The notes under the pieces were generated by a model. That model did no database searches. It had not been told where the DNA came from and was given only the letters and a program-made list of their open reading frames with translations. This document shows positions 1 to 9,412 of a stretch of DNA of 64,000 nt, piece after piece; position 1 is the first letter of the stretch; the number at the start of each line of letters is the position of its first letter. The position numbers and the translations under genes were made by a program. This DNA comes from Jiangella ureilytica (GTDB lineage Bacteria; Actinomycetota; Actinomycetes; Jiangellales; Jiangellaceae). The stretch covers positions 1 to 64,000 of the forward strand of contig NZ_SMKL01000016.1 in assembly GCF_004348545.1 (NCBI RefSeq), read 5' to 3'.

Positions 1-490
1 GCCCAGGGCCGGGGCGGTCTGTTTGTGGGGCGGGGGAGCGACGGCGGCCAGCGCACTGGCGGCGCTGGCCTTCCTCGAGAGCGGCCCGGTCCACGTGCAC
101 GTGCGGTCCGCGGCGCGCGCGGGGGCGGCGCTGGCGGTCGCGGCCGCCCTGGGACACCCGGCCGAGCCGGCGCCGTGGGCGGTCCTGCCCGCGTGCGGCG
201 AGGCCGGCGTGACGGTGACGACAGCGCCGTCGGGGGCCATGGACCCGCTGGCGACGTCCGTGGCCGCGGCGGGCGGTGCGGCCGCAGGGGGCGTGCTGTT
301 CGACGTCGTCTACGATCCGTGGCCCACTCCGGTCGCCGCCGCCTGGCAGGAAGCCGGGGGAGTCGTGGCCAGCGGGCTCGAGCTCCTCGTGCACCAGGCG
401 GTCGGCCAGGTGCGCCTCATGACCGGATCCGACGTGCCTGCGGACGTCCTGCGCTCCGCGGCGCTGGCCGCGATCGGCGCCCGCGCGTGA
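1..490 (+). CDS. aroE: Shikimate dehydrogenase, 3' part (5' end outside the window)
   Basis: About 162 codons are visible, open from the window edge; the family is about 270-290 residues, so the catalytic N-terminal domain is missing only because of the window boundary. The visible part starts in the Rossmann domain (glycine-rich GGGATAASALAAL) and carries the AroE C-terminal signatures DVVYDPWPTP and GLELLVHQAVGQ. The enzyme reduces 3-dehydroshikimate to shikimate with NADPH in cytosolic aromatic amino acid synthesis. Its stop overlaps the GTG start of the prepilin peptidase gene by 4 bp, so the two are probably co-translated. Identity is fairly sure from the C-terminal motifs; a quinate/shikimate paralogue cannot be excluded. 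Confidence 0.85.
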   Translation, partial: PRAGAVCLWGGGATAASALAALAFLESGPVHVHVRSAARAGAALAVAAALGHPAEPAPWAVLPACGEAGVTVTTAPSGAMDPLATSVAAAGGAAAGGVLFDVVYDPWPTPVAAAWQEAGGVVASGLELLVHQAVGQVRLMTGSDVPADVLRSAALAAIGARA

Positions 491-1215
491 CCCTGGTCCT
501 CGTCCTGGCGGTGGCCGGGCTCGCCGCGGGGGCCCTGCTGCCGGTGCTGATCGCCCGGATCCCGGATCGCGAACCGGTCGATGTCCCGGTTGCGGCCGAA
601 CCGGAACCGTCCCCGGAACTGGTCGAGGGCGGCCGGCCGCCGACGCCCGTCCCGTACCGCGAGCTGGCGGCCGCGCCCCGGCTGGCGGTGCGGCTGGCGG
701 TGGCGACGGCGGCGGTCTGGGCGCTGCTGACGATCGCCCGCGACGACGCGCCCGGCGCACCGGAGGACCTGCCGGCCTACCTCGCGGTCGGGCTCCTCGG
801 CGTCGCCATGGCCTACGTCGACCTGCGCACGCAGCTGCTGCCGGACTGGCTGACGCTGACGGCGTTCGGCGCGGCGGGCGCCTGGCTCACGGTCGCCGCC
901 GCCCTGACCGACTCGTGGGGCGCGTACGGACGGGCCTGGGCGGCGGCCGGCGCCTGCCTGGCGTTCTACCTGCTGCTGGCCCTGCTGCGCCCGGCCGACC
1001 TCGGCCTCGGCGACGTGAAGCTGTCCGTGTCGCTGGGGCTTCTCCTCGGCTGGACGGGATGGGCGGCGGTCGCGTCCGGGGTGTTCCTGGCGTTCGTGGT
1101 GGGCGGTGTCATCGGCATCGTGCTGCTGGCGGCGGGGCGGGCGGGCCGGCGGACGAGCCTGCCGTTCGGCCCGCCGATGCTCGTGGGCGCGCTGCTCGCC
1201 CTGCTCCTCGCGTAA
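487..1215 (+). CDS. Prepilin peptidase, A24 family (short form)
   Basis: A 242-residue polytopic membrane protein starting at GTG inside the aroE stop (GTGA overlap). The two aspartates of A24 peptidases are visible: D112 in YVDLRTQLLPD and D176 in the LGLGDVK loop. The protein lacks the N-terminal cytosolic methylase domain with CxxC pairs found in PilD, as is usual for actinobacterial short forms. It should cleave class III leader peptides of type IV pilin or Flp/Tad pilin precursors at the membrane. No pilin or assembly genes lie in the window. Coupling to aroE is common in actinobacteria; the hairpin right downstream suggests the unit ends here. Confidence 0.88.
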   Translation: MTLVLVLAVAGLAAGALLPVLIARIPDREPVDVPVAAEPEPSPELVEGGRPPTPVPYRELAAAPRLAVRLAVATAAVWALLTIARDDAPGAPEDLPAYLAVGLLGVAMAYVDLRTQLLPDWLTLTAFGAAGAWLTVAAALTDSWGAYGRAWAAAGACLAFYLLLALLRPADLGLGDVKLSVSLGLLLGWTGWAAVASGVFLAFVVGGVIGIVLLAAGRAGRRTSLPFGPPMLVGALLALLLA

Positions 1216-1245
1216 TGCCCGCAGCCGCCGCGACGGAGAACAGAC

Positions 1246-1282
1246 CCCGCCCGGTGGGGTGGGACCCCACCCTACGGGCGGG
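1246..1282 (+). terminator. Hairpin after the prepilin peptidase gene
   Basis: CCCGCCCG (1246-1253) pairs perfectly with CGGGCGGG (1275-1282). Between them GGGTGGG and CCCACCC could extend the stem, but with a 2-nt loop, so only partly. There is no T run, as is common in very high-GC actinobacteria. The rest of 1216-1447 shows no gene. Confidence 0.55.
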
Positions 1283-1447
1283 CACCGACACCCTCCAACG
1301 CCCACCGACGACTCCGCGCCACCGCGACGGCGGACGGCCCGGCCCGGCTCCGGCGCGGCCGAGTCGATCGTGGAGCAACGGCGGGATCAACCGGGCATTC
1401 CGGACCGCAATGCCGCGGAAGCTCCCGGATCGACGGGGGAGTGGGCG

Positions 1448-1927
1448 TCAGGTGCGGCCGTCGGCCTCCTGGGCGGAGAAGAGCGTCGGGTCGGGGCGGC
1501 TCCACTCGACCTCGTAGACGGTGAATCCGGCGGAACGGGCGGCGGTGCAGACGGCGGGATCATCGTCGACCAGCATGGCGACGTCGCGGTGCTCGGCCAG
1601 GCGACGCAGCACGCCGACCTTGAACAAGCGGGCCGGCCGGCGGTCGTCGTCGGGGCGGAGCGTGATGGTGCCGCGCGGCGCGCCGTGGGCGGCGAGCCAC
1701 GCCTGCGTGACGGCGCGGGTGCGCTCGGGCCGGCCACTCAGGTACTGCACCTCGTGCTCGTGCGCCAGCAGCGTGACCAGCTCGATCCCCTCGGGGAACG
1801 GCTGGTCGTCGCCCATGGCGGCGAAGAAGCCGGCCCAGTCCTTCGGGCTGCGATCCAGATGGTGCAGGCGGTGCTCGACGTTCGCGAGCACGCCGTCGAT
1901 GTCGATGACGGCGACGGGGCGGGTCAT
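1448..1927 (-). CDS. HAD-family phosphatase (PNK 3'-phosphatase-like)
   Basis: 159 residues. HAD motif I is visible as VIDIDGVLANVEHRLH near the N-terminus (D9 nucleophile, D11 acid/base), a Ser/Gly-Arg motif as QYLSGRPERTR, and a terminal acidic motif as MLVDDDPAV. The arrangement resembles the phosphatase domain of polynucleotide kinase and other small HAD proteins, with no cap domain. Its ATG overlaps the stop of the upstream polysaccharide deacetylase gene by 4 bp (ATGA), so both are on one transcript. The substrate cannot be read from sequence: a small phosphate ester or a 3'-phosphorylated nucleic acid end are options. Confidence 0.7.
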   Translation of the reverse strand: MTRPVAVIDIDGVLANVEHRLHHLDRSPKDWAGFFAAMGDDQPFPEGIELVTLLAHEHEVQYLSGRPERTRAVTQAWLAAHGAPRGTITLRPDDDRRPARLFKVGVLRRLAEHRDVAMLVDDDPAVCTAARSAGFTVYEVEWSRPDPTLFSAQEADGRT

Positions 1928-2781
1928 CGGTCTCCCGGGAGGACGTACTGGTAGCCGGCGGCGTCGAGGCCGGTCAGGACCTGCTCGAGCGCCGTCACGG
2001 TCTGCGACCGGTCGCCGCCGCCGTCGTGCAGCAGGATGATCGCTCCCGGCTCGAGCCGGCCGAGCGTCTGCTGCACGATCGGCACCACACCCGGGCGCGA
2101 CCAGTCCCTCGGGTCGACGGTCCAGTCGAGCGGCTCGAGGCCGACGTCGTCGAGGACGGACTCGACGGGCGGCTGGACGTAGGTGTTCGGCTGACGGAAC
2201 CAGCGCACCTCGGCCTCCTCGCCCAGGGCGTCGTCGAACGCCTCGTCGGTGTCGCCGATCTCGCGCACGATCTGCTCGCGGGTGCGCTCGGAGAGCTGCT
2301 CGTCGTGCGTGAAGGTGTGGTTGCACAGCGCGTGCCCGGCGTCGACGACCTGGCGCACGACCTCGGGGTGCTCGCGGACCCGCTCGCCCACCATGCAGAA
2401 CACGGCGGTCGCCTCGTGCTTCTCGAGCAGGTCGAGGATCTGCGGCGTGTAGACCGGGTGCGGGCCGTCGTCGAAGGTCAGGGTGACGGTGTAGTCGGCC
2501 GGGTCTCCGCCGGTGTCCGGCGCGCCGTCCCCGCTGCTGTCGCCGGAACCGTCACCGGAGCTGTCACCCGAGCCGGCGCCCGAGCCCGAACCGGAGCCGC
2601 CGCCGTCGTCATCGGAGCCGGAACCCCCGGAACCGTCACCCGAGCCGTCGCCGGGGGAGGCGGTCGACGACGGGCTCGCCGTCGGGTCGTCGCCGTCCTC
2701 GCCGGAGCGCTCGGCGGCGACCGCGATGAGGCCGATGAACAGGCCGATGAGGATGGTGGCCGGCCAGGACAGGTTGTTCAC
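1924..2781 (-). CDS. Membrane-anchored polysaccharide deacetylase (NodB domain)
   Basis: The preferred GTG start at 2781 has AAGGAGG 8 nt upstream; the longer frame to 2788-2790 would put that ribosome site directly against its GTG. The 285-residue product has an N-terminal membrane segment (WPATILIGLFIGLIAVAA), then about 65 residues of Ser/Gly/Asp-rich linker, then a NodB domain. Its motifs are TFDDGPHP (metal/catalytic aspartates), HTFTH (metal histidines), RQPN, WTVDPRDW and ILLHDGGG. It should remove acetyl groups from cell-wall or exported polysaccharide outside the membrane, with the linker spanning the wall. It is translationally coupled to the HAD gene. The acidic DNA repeat coding the linker is low-complexity and prone to slippage. 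Confidence 0.87.
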   Translation of the reverse strand: MNNLSWPATILIGLFIGLIAVAAERSGEDGDDPTASPSSTASPGDGSGDGSGGSGSDDDGGGSGSGSGAGSGDSSGDGSGDSSGDGAPDTGGDPADYTVTLTFDDGPHPVYTPQILDLLEKHEATAVFCMVGERVREHPEVVRQVVDAGHALCNHTFTHDEQLSERTREQIVREIGDTDEAFDDALGEEAEVRWFRQPNTYVQPPVESVLDDVGLEPLDWTVDPRDWSRPGVVPIVQQTLGRLEPGAIILLHDGGGDRSQTVTALEQVLTGLDAAGYQYVLPGDR

Positions 2782-2864
2782 CGGTGCCACCTCCTTCAGG
2801 GCCTCCTCGACCCATGATCATAGAGTCCGGCGGATCCGGAATCGGACAGGCGCGCCACGGACGG

Positions 2865-4532
2865 TCAGCAGTTGGGCCGGCACTGCCGCTCGATCATCGC
2901 CTGAAGGAAGACACTCTGGATGTCGCTGGGGTCCTCGGCGTGGTACGCCGTGGTGCCGGTCGCGGCGGAGATCTGCTGCAGCGCCTCCATGTCGGCATCG
3001 GGACCCATGCCGATGGTGATGATCGGGACCGGTGCGGCCGGGTCGAACTGGGCGGTGAGCTGGGTGAGCAGGGTCTCGAGGTCGATGCCGTCGGGGTCGT
3101 CCTCGTTGCGGCCGTCGGTCAGCAGCACGACGGAGTTGACCATGCCGGCCTGGTAACTGCTGCGCATCTCCTGGAACGCGGCCAGCGCGGTGTCGTAGAG
3201 GCCGGTGCCGCCGTCGGCGATCGACGGCAGCGACTCGGCCGCCGCGACCAGCGCCTCCTGGCGCGAGGTGCCGTCGTCGAGCACCTCGTTCATCGGCCCG
3301 ACGTCGACGAGCTGCACATAGTCTCGGGGCGGGTCCTGCAGGATCGAGAACGCCCACAGACCGATCGACGCGTCCGGCGGGAACAGCTGCAGCGCCTCGA
3401 GGGCGGCGTCGCGGGTCAGCTCGATGCGGGTGGCGTCCTCGGTGACCTGCTCGTTCATCGATCCGGAGACGTCGATGACGGCGAGCATTCGCATGTCGAG
3501 GGCCAGCGCGGCCCACTGCCTGGTCAGCTCGGTGACGGCGGCGGGATCGGGGTCGGGGAGCAGCGCCGGCATGTCCGGACGGGTGCCGTCGACGACGCCG
3601 GCGTCGCTGTCGGCGGTGCCGTCGGGGCTGCGGAAGCCGGCCCCTCGGATGGTCTCCTGAGCGTCGGTGGAGCCCAGGTACGTGACGAACGCGGCCGCAG
3701 CCGACCGGGCTGCCTCGTCCTCGTCGGGGCCGGCGATGGCCAGCGCGGGATAGTCGAAGGCGAGCGTGCCCTCGGCGGGGTAGAGCGCGGTGACCCGGGC
3801 GTCGCCGGCGTCGCGGTTGTAGGCGGCGACGGCCTGCTCGGTGGCGGTGAACGCGGCCGGCGACTCGGCCACGGCCGCGAACGCGTCGCCGACGGTGGGG
3901 ACGGCGGACTGCGACACCTGGGTCATCAGCTGGACCAGCTGGGCGCGGTCGACGTCCTCGCCGAGCGCGGTGCGGACGGCGATGAGGCTCGCGATGCCTT
4001 CGTCGTTGGCGGCGGGGTCGGCGATGACGGCGGGGGCGTCGCCCTGGACCAGCGCGGTCCACGAGATCTCCGCGCCGGAGCCGCCGAGCGCCTCGGCCGC
4101 CTGGCTCGGCATGACGACGACCAGCGGACTCAGCGCGACGCTCGCGAGCTCCGTGGCCACGCCCTCCTCGAGCGCCGGGCCGAACGCGCGGGTCTTCGGG
4201 ATCCACAGGTGCGGTCCCTCGGCGGTGCCGAGCGTGCCGACGACGTCCCCGGCCGCCGTCGCGTTGACGCCGATCTGCACGCACCGGTCGCCCTGGCGGG
4301 GGTCGGTCGCGGCATAGGCGCGGCTCAGCTCGCTGAGGACCGGCTCGATGGTGGGGTCGGCGGCGACGGTGACGGGCAGCGGTCCGGCGCAGTCGCCGCC
4401 GGCGGAGTCCAGCACCGATGCGACCCCGAGACCGGCGGCTCCGATGAGCGCGACGGCCATGACGGACAGGCCGAGCCGGCGCAACCAGGGCGACGGCGCG
4501 GCCTGACGGTGCGAGGCGTGACGTCCTGGCAT
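2865..4532 (-). CDS. Membrane-anchored solute-binding-like protein fused to a von Willebrand A domain
   Basis: 555 residues from the ATG at 4532, preceded by a GGAG; longer in-frame starts up to 4610 exist but are less likely. A basic N-terminus and membrane anchor (LGLSVMAVALIGAAGLGVASVL) are followed by an SBP_bac_11-like domain of about 300 residues. A VWA domain then begins near residue 353 with the MIDAS motif DVSGS, followed by GTGLYDTAL and VVLLTDGR. The order is typical of actinobacterial extracytoplasmic VWA proteins of unknown role, probably metal-dependent protein binding outside the cell. Two cysteines close the C-terminus (RQCRPNC). No linked transporter or MoxR ATPase is present, so the partner is unknown. 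Confidence 0.8.
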   Translation of the reverse strand: MPGRHASHRQAAPSPWLRRLGLSVMAVALIGAAGLGVASVLDSAGGDCAGPLPVTVAADPTIEPVLSELSRAYAATDPRQGDRCVQIGVNATAAGDVVGTLGTAEGPHLWIPKTRAFGPALEEGVATELASVALSPLVVVMPSQAAEALGGSGAEISWTALVQGDAPAVIADPAANDEGIASLIAVRTALGEDVDRAQLVQLMTQVSQSAVPTVGDAFAAVAESPAAFTATEQAVAAYNRDAGDARVTALYPAEGTLAFDYPALAIAGPDEDEAARSAAAAFVTYLGSTDAQETIRGAGFRSPDGTADSDAGVVDGTRPDMPALLPDPDPAAVTELTRQWAALALDMRMLAVIDVSGSMNEQVTEDATRIELTRDAALEALQLFPPDASIGLWAFSILQDPPRDYVQLVDVGPMNEVLDDGTSRQEALVAAAESLPSIADGGTGLYDTALAAFQEMRSSYQAGMVNSVVLLTDGRNEDDPDGIDLETLLTQLTAQFDPAAPVPIITIGMGPDADMEALQQISAATGTTAYHAEDPSDIQSVFLQAMIERQCRPNC

Positions 4533-4640
4533 GGTCTGCGGCTCCGGGCGAGTAGTGGGATTGCAGACTAACCGGGACCAATGCGACTCAGGTAGTTCTG
4601 TGTCACGCAAGTCACGCGTGTCACGAGAGACCGCAGGGTG

Positions 4641-4838
4641 TCAGCCGCCCGCCGGAGCCGCCGGCTCGATATGGGCGTCGGTGCCCGGATAGACCAGGCA
4701 CTGGGCGCCGTCGGACCACCGGACCAGGAACGGCGGACCGCCGTCCGGCCCGTGGGTCTCGAGCACCTCGCCCTCGCGGCGGGGCGATCCGACCCTGGTT
4801 CCCTCGACCACCAGACGGTCGCCGTCGTGTGCGCGCAC
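4641..4838 (-). CDS. DUF1918 small protein
   Basis: 65 residues. The GTG start at 4838 is set by an AAGGAGG ten bases upstream. The sequence (MRAHDGDRLVVEG, then PPFLVRWSDG and CLVYPGTDAHIEP) matches the actinobacterial DUF1918 family: short beta-rich proteins resembling one SH3-like barrel, of unknown function, often next to stress or transport genes. It lies between the DrrAB-like exporter and the VWA gene on the same strand, with 101 bp to the exporter, so co-transcription is possible but unproven. Confidence 0.75.
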   Translation of the reverse strand: MRAHDGDRLVVEGTRVGSPRREGEVLETHGPDGGPPFLVRWSDGAQCLVYPGTDAHIEPAAPAGG

Positions 4839-4939
4839 GGTCCTCGACCTCCTTCGAGCAGAACCCGAACCCGTCACCGTCCAGCGTGCTCCGGACCGGG
4901 CCCGACGGCAACGGGTCGGCCGCCGCCGGGCCCCGAGCC

Positions 4940-5790
4940 TCAGCGGCTGAGCTTCTGGTAGCGGCGGATCGACAGCGGCACGAAGATCGCCAGCAGCAGC
5001 AGTGGCCAGGCGACAGCCAGCAGCATGCTGTGCTGCGCGGCCCACGAGTCGCCGCCGAAGCCCGGGTTGCCGAAGAGCTCGCGGGTGGCCGCCACCGTCG
5101 ACGACAGCGGATTCCACTCCGACACCGCGCCCAGCCAGCCGGGCATGAGCTCCGGCGCCACGAACACGTTGGAGAGCGCCGTCAAGGGGAACGCGGCCGG
5201 GAAGACGATGACGCCGACGGTGTCGGGGTTGGGCACGACCAGGCCGAGGTAGATGCCGACCCAGGTGATGGCGATGCGCAGCAGCAGGATCAGTCCGACG
5301 GCGGCCAGCGCGTCGGCGATGCCGCCCCGCCACTGCCAGCCCACCAGCAGGCCGCAGACCACCAGTGTCGCCAGCTCGAGCACGGCCCGGATGAGGTCGG
5401 CGGCGCTGCGCCCGGCCACCAGCGCCGACCGAGCCATGGGCATGGACCGGAACCGGTCGACCACGCCGCGGTCGACGTCGAACGCGATGCCGGTGGCCGT
5501 GGCGCCCAGTCCGTACAGCATGGTCATGGTGAACACGCCCGGCAGCAGGAACTCCCGGTAGTCGCCGCCGCCGGGCAGCTCCATGCCGCTGCCGAACACG
5601 TACCCGAAGACCAGCACGAACATGATCGGCAGCGTGAAGTAGATGATCACCTCCTCCGGTGCCCGGACGACGTGCGCCATGTTGCGCTTCGTCATGACCC
5701 AGGCGTCGGCGGCGGTCCAGCGCAGCCGCGCCAGGGGAGTGCGGTCGGGCGGGGGAGCGATCAGGCCGGGCGGTCGCTGCAGCATCGTGC

Positions 5791-5794
<4 letters not shown>
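4940..5794 (-). CDS. ABC-2 type drug exporter permease (DrrB-like)
   Basis: 284 residues with about six membrane spans and the ABC-2 layout: a cytoplasmic N-terminus, a first span after the conserved IIYFTLPIMFVLVFGYVFG, and the EWNPLSSTVAATRELFG motif before the last spans. It should form the membrane channel for the ATPase encoded just upstream and export a hydrophobic or aromatic drug. The ATG overlaps the ATPase stop by 4 bp and AAGGAG lies 8 nt upstream inside the ATPase gene, so translation is coupled. The family is that of DrrB (daunorubicin exporter), but the substrate here is unknown. Confidence 0.88.
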
Positions 5795-6780
<986 letters not shown>

Positions 6781-6799
6781 AGCCACCCTCCTAGAAATT

Positions 6800-6833
6800 G
6801 TTTATGTCGTATAGCGTTGGTTTATGTTGTACA
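6800..6833. promoter_or_regulatory. Candidate TetR operator/divergent promoter: two direct repeats
   Basis: GTTTATGTCGTATA (6800-6813) and GTTTATGTTGTACA (6820-6833) match at 12 of 14 positions and are exactly 20 bp apart, two helical turns. They lie in an unusually A+T-rich patch between the divergent ABC exporter and TetR genes. A -35-like TTGTTT at 6799-6804 precedes an A/T-rich -10-like patch for the TetR direction. The regulator assignment is inferred from position. Confidence 0.5.
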
Positions 6834-6878
6834 CAGTTCTAGGATGGGCGTCAAGCGCCGAGACCGACAGGGGAGTGC

Positions 6879-7667
6879 ATGGCCGCCGCCGACAACCACA
6901 AGGCCGATCCGAACCGCACGCTCGAGCTGCTCTGGGGCGCCCAGCAGCAGCCGACGCGCGGCCCGAAGCCCGCACTGTCGCTGCAGCAGATCGTCGAGGC
7001 CGGCATCAAGGTCGCCGACGCCGAGGGAGTGGCGGCCGTCTCCATGCGCCGCGTCGCCGACGAGCTCGGCTTCACCACGATGTCGCTGTACCGCTACGTG
7101 CCCAGCAAGACCGACCTGCTCGAGCTCATGGTCGAGAACGCCGGCTTCATCGCCGACATGCCCGAGGGGCTGACCGGCTGGCGCGAGAAGCTGCGCTGGT
7201 GGGCCAACGACACCGCCGGCCTCTACCGCCGTCGCCGCTGGGCCCTCGACGTCCCGCTGAACGCCCCGCCCATGGGCCCCAACCAGATCAAGCGCATGGA
7301 GCAGGCGCTGGCCGCGCTCGACGACACCGGGCTCAGCGGGGGAGAGATGCTCGGCATCCTCGTCCTGCTCAGCGGCTACGTGCGCGGGCACGCGCAGCTG
7401 GCCAGCACACTCGCCGACGTCGAGGCGCGCACCGGCACGTCGCAGGCGGCGTGGGACGAGGCGTACGGCCGCATGCTCGCCGAGTTCGTCGACCCCGCGC
7501 TGTACCCCACGCTCGCCCGTGTCGTCGCCGAGGGCGGCTTCGAGGGCTACGACGACGCCGTCGGGGACGACCTGCTCGGCGACGACTTCGCGTTCGGCCT
7601 CGACCTGGTCCTCGACGGCATCGGCCGGTACATCGAGCGGCGGGCCGGCGCACCGTCACCCGAGTGA
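6879..7667 (+). CDS. TetR-family regulator of the divergent ABC exporter
   Basis: 262 residues. After a 30-residue N-terminal arm, the helix-turn-helix lies at about residues 30-80 (SLQQIVEAGIKVADAEG, VSMRRVADELGFTTMSLYRYVPSKTDLLELM). The C-terminal half is a TetR_C_1-type ligand domain (KLRWWANDTAGLYRRRRWALDVP). It diverges from the DrrAB-like operon and most likely represses it until a drug ligand binds. The start ATG follows ACAGGGGAGTGC, with GGGGAG about 5 nt upstream. A 13-bp direct repeat begins in its last codons and recurs before the arcA remnant. Confidence 0.88.
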   Translation: MAAADNHKADPNRTLELLWGAQQQPTRGPKPALSLQQIVEAGIKVADAEGVAAVSMRRVADELGFTTMSLYRYVPSKTDLLELMVENAGFIADMPEGLTGWREKLRWWANDTAGLYRRRRWALDVPLNAPPMGPNQIKRMEQALAALDDTGLSGGEMLGILVLLSGYVRGHAQLASTLADVEARTGTSQAAWDEAYGRMLAEFVDPALYPTLARVVAEGGFEGYDDAVGDDLLGDDFAFGLDLVLDGIGRYIERRAGAPSPE

Positions 7668-7693
7668 CATCCGGAGTGGCACCCGAGTGACAC

Positions 7694-7864
7694 ATGTGGG
7701 CGAACCCGGTCGTGTTCACCTACGACCGCAGCACCCAGACCAACGCGCTGCTGCGCGAGGCCGGCGTCGAGGTGATCCCGATCGTGGGCGCGGAACTCGG
7801 ACGCGGCCGCGGCGGCGGCCACTGCATGACCTGCCCGCTGAGCCGCGACGCCGTCGACGCCTGA
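7694..7864 (+). pseudogene. arcA: Arginine deiminase 3' remnant
   Basis: An open frame of 56 residues matches only the C-terminal end of arginine deiminase: [19 protein letters not shown], then [17 protein letters not shown] with the catalytic cysteine. Intact ArcA is about 400 residues; the other ~350, including the Asp/His/Glu catalytic residues, are absent. The preceding gene is an unrelated TetR regulator. Two copies of CACCCGAGTGACA (7657-7669 and 7680-7692) flank the left junction, consistent with a deletion. No arcB/arcC or antiporter genes are nearby. A short expressed peptide is possible but could not have deiminase activity. Confidence 0.8.
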
Positions 7865-7963
7865 CCGGCTGCCGCCCCCGCCGGGCGGCGGTGAATACTT
7901 GAGCCCTGGGCGGCGGCCGGCCGCCGCGCACATCCAGGCCCGCGGGACAGGGGAGCAGCACTG

Positions 7964-9412
7964 ATGGCTGGAACGGCACAGATCGGCGTCACCGGGCTCG
8001 CGGTCATGGGCCGCAACCTCGCGCGGAACTTCGCCCGCAACGGGTACACCGTCGCGCTGCACAACCGCACCGCGAGCCGCACCCACGACCTCGTCGAGCA
8101 GTTCGGCTCCGAGGGCTCGTTCGTGGCGACGGAGACCGCCGAGGAGTTCGTCGCCGCGCTCGAGCGGCCGCGCCGGCTGATCATCATGGTCAAGGCCGGC
8201 GACCCGACCGACGCGGTCATCGACGAATTCGCGCCGCTGCTGGAGCCGGGCGACGTCATCATCGACGGCGGCAACGCGCACTACGCCGACACCCGGCGGC
8301 GCGAGGCGAAGCTGCGCGAGCAGGGCATCCATTTCGTCGGCACCGGAATCTCCGGCGGCGAGGAGGGCGCGCTCAACGGCCCGAGCATCATGCCCGGCGG
8401 CTCCGACGAGTCCTACGAGTCGCTCGGCCCGATGCTCGAGAAGATCTCCGCCAAGGCCGCCGACGGGTCGCCCTGCTGCACGCACATCGGCGGCGACGGC
8501 GCCGGGCACTTCGTCAAGATGGTGCACAACGGCATCGAGTACGCCGACATGCAGCTCATCGCCGAGGCGTACGACCTGCTCCGGCACGCCGCCGGCTACG
8601 AGCCGGCGAAGATCGCCGAGATCTTCCGTGGCTGGAACACCGGCCGGCTCGACTCCTACCTCATCGAGATCACCGCCGAGGTGCTGGCGCACGTCGACGC
8701 CGCGACCGGCAAGCCGTTCGTCGACGTCGTCCTCGACCAGGCCGAGCAGAAGGGCACCGGCCGCTGGACCGTGCAGATCGCCCTCGACCTCGGCGTCCCG
8801 GTCAGCGGCATCGCCGAGGCCGTCTTCGCCCGGTCGCTGTCCGGACACGCCGACCTGCGCGCGGTCGGCGCCGGCCTGACCGGCCCGAGTCCCGCCGACG
8901 TGGGCCCGCTCGACGCCGCCGACGCCGAGCGGTTCGCCGCCCAGGTCGAGCAGGCGCTGTACGCGTCCAAGGTCGTCTCGTACACGCAGGGCTTCCACCA
9001 GATGCAGGCGGCGGGCGCGGAGTACGGCTGGGCGCTCGACCTCGGCGCCATCGCCGGCATCTGGCGCGGCGGCTGCATCATCCGGGCGGCCTTCCTCGAC
9101 CGCATCACCGCGGCGTACGCCAAGGATGCCGCGCTGCCGAGTTTGCTGGCCGACGAGCAGTTCGCGGCCGAGATCGGCGCGGCCCAGGACGCCTGGCGCG
9201 CGGTCGTGTCGACGGCGGCCCGGCTCGGCGTCCCGGTGCCCGGCTTCTCGACCGCGCTGGCCTACTACGACGCGCTGCGGGCGCCGCGGCTGCCGGCCGC
9301 GCTGACCCAGGGCCAGCGCGATTTCTTCGGCGCCCACACCTACCGCCGGGTCGACCGCGAGGGCTCGTTCCACACGCTGTGGTCCCGGGACCGGTCGGAG
9401 GAGCGGAGCTGA
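7964..9412 (+). CDS. gnd: 6-phosphogluconate dehydrogenase, decarboxylating (NADP-type)
   Basis: 482 residues, the normal length of the long GndA form. The N-terminus has GVTGLAVMGRNLARNFARNG and HNRT, expected for NADP binding; IIDGGNAHYADT and GTGISGGEEGALNGPSIMPGG are substrate motifs; GHFVKMVHNGIEY holds the catalytic lysine; YTQGFHQM and WRGGCIIRA are in the C-terminal domain. It oxidises 6-phosphogluconate to ribulose 5-phosphate and CO2 in the oxidative pentose phosphate pathway. AGGGGAG lies about 8 nt before the ATG. The last 73 bp overlap, tail to tail, the minus-strand imine-reductase-like gene. Confidence 0.96.
   Translation: MAGTAQIGVTGLAVMGRNLARNFARNGYTVALHNRTASRTHDLVEQFGSEGSFVATETAEEFVAALERPRRLIIMVKAGDPTDAVIDEFAPLLEPGDVIIDGGNAHYADTRRREAKLREQGIHFVGTGISGGEEGALNGPSIMPGGSDESYESLGPMLEKISAKAADGSPCCTHIGGDGAGHFVKMVHNGIEYADMQLIAEAYDLLRHAAGYEPAKIAEIFRGWNTGRLDSYLIEITAEVLAHVDAATGKPFVDVVLDQAEQKGTGRWTVQIALDLGVPVSGIAEAVFARSLSGHADLRAVGAGLTGPSPADVGPLDAADAERFAAQVEQALYASKVVSYTQGFHQMQAAGAEYGWALDLGAIAGIWRGGCIIRAAFLDRITAAYAKDAALPSLLADEQFAAEIGAAQDAWRAVVSTAARLGVPVPGFSTALAYYDALRAPRLPAALTQGQRDFFGAHTYRRVDREGSFHTLWSRDRSEERS

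Noticed and set aside
2513-2680. Possible repeat array or CRISPR in the GC-rich repeats at 2520-2680
   Set aside because: It is a low-complexity Ser/Gly/Asp linker in the deacetylase gene, without regular spacers.
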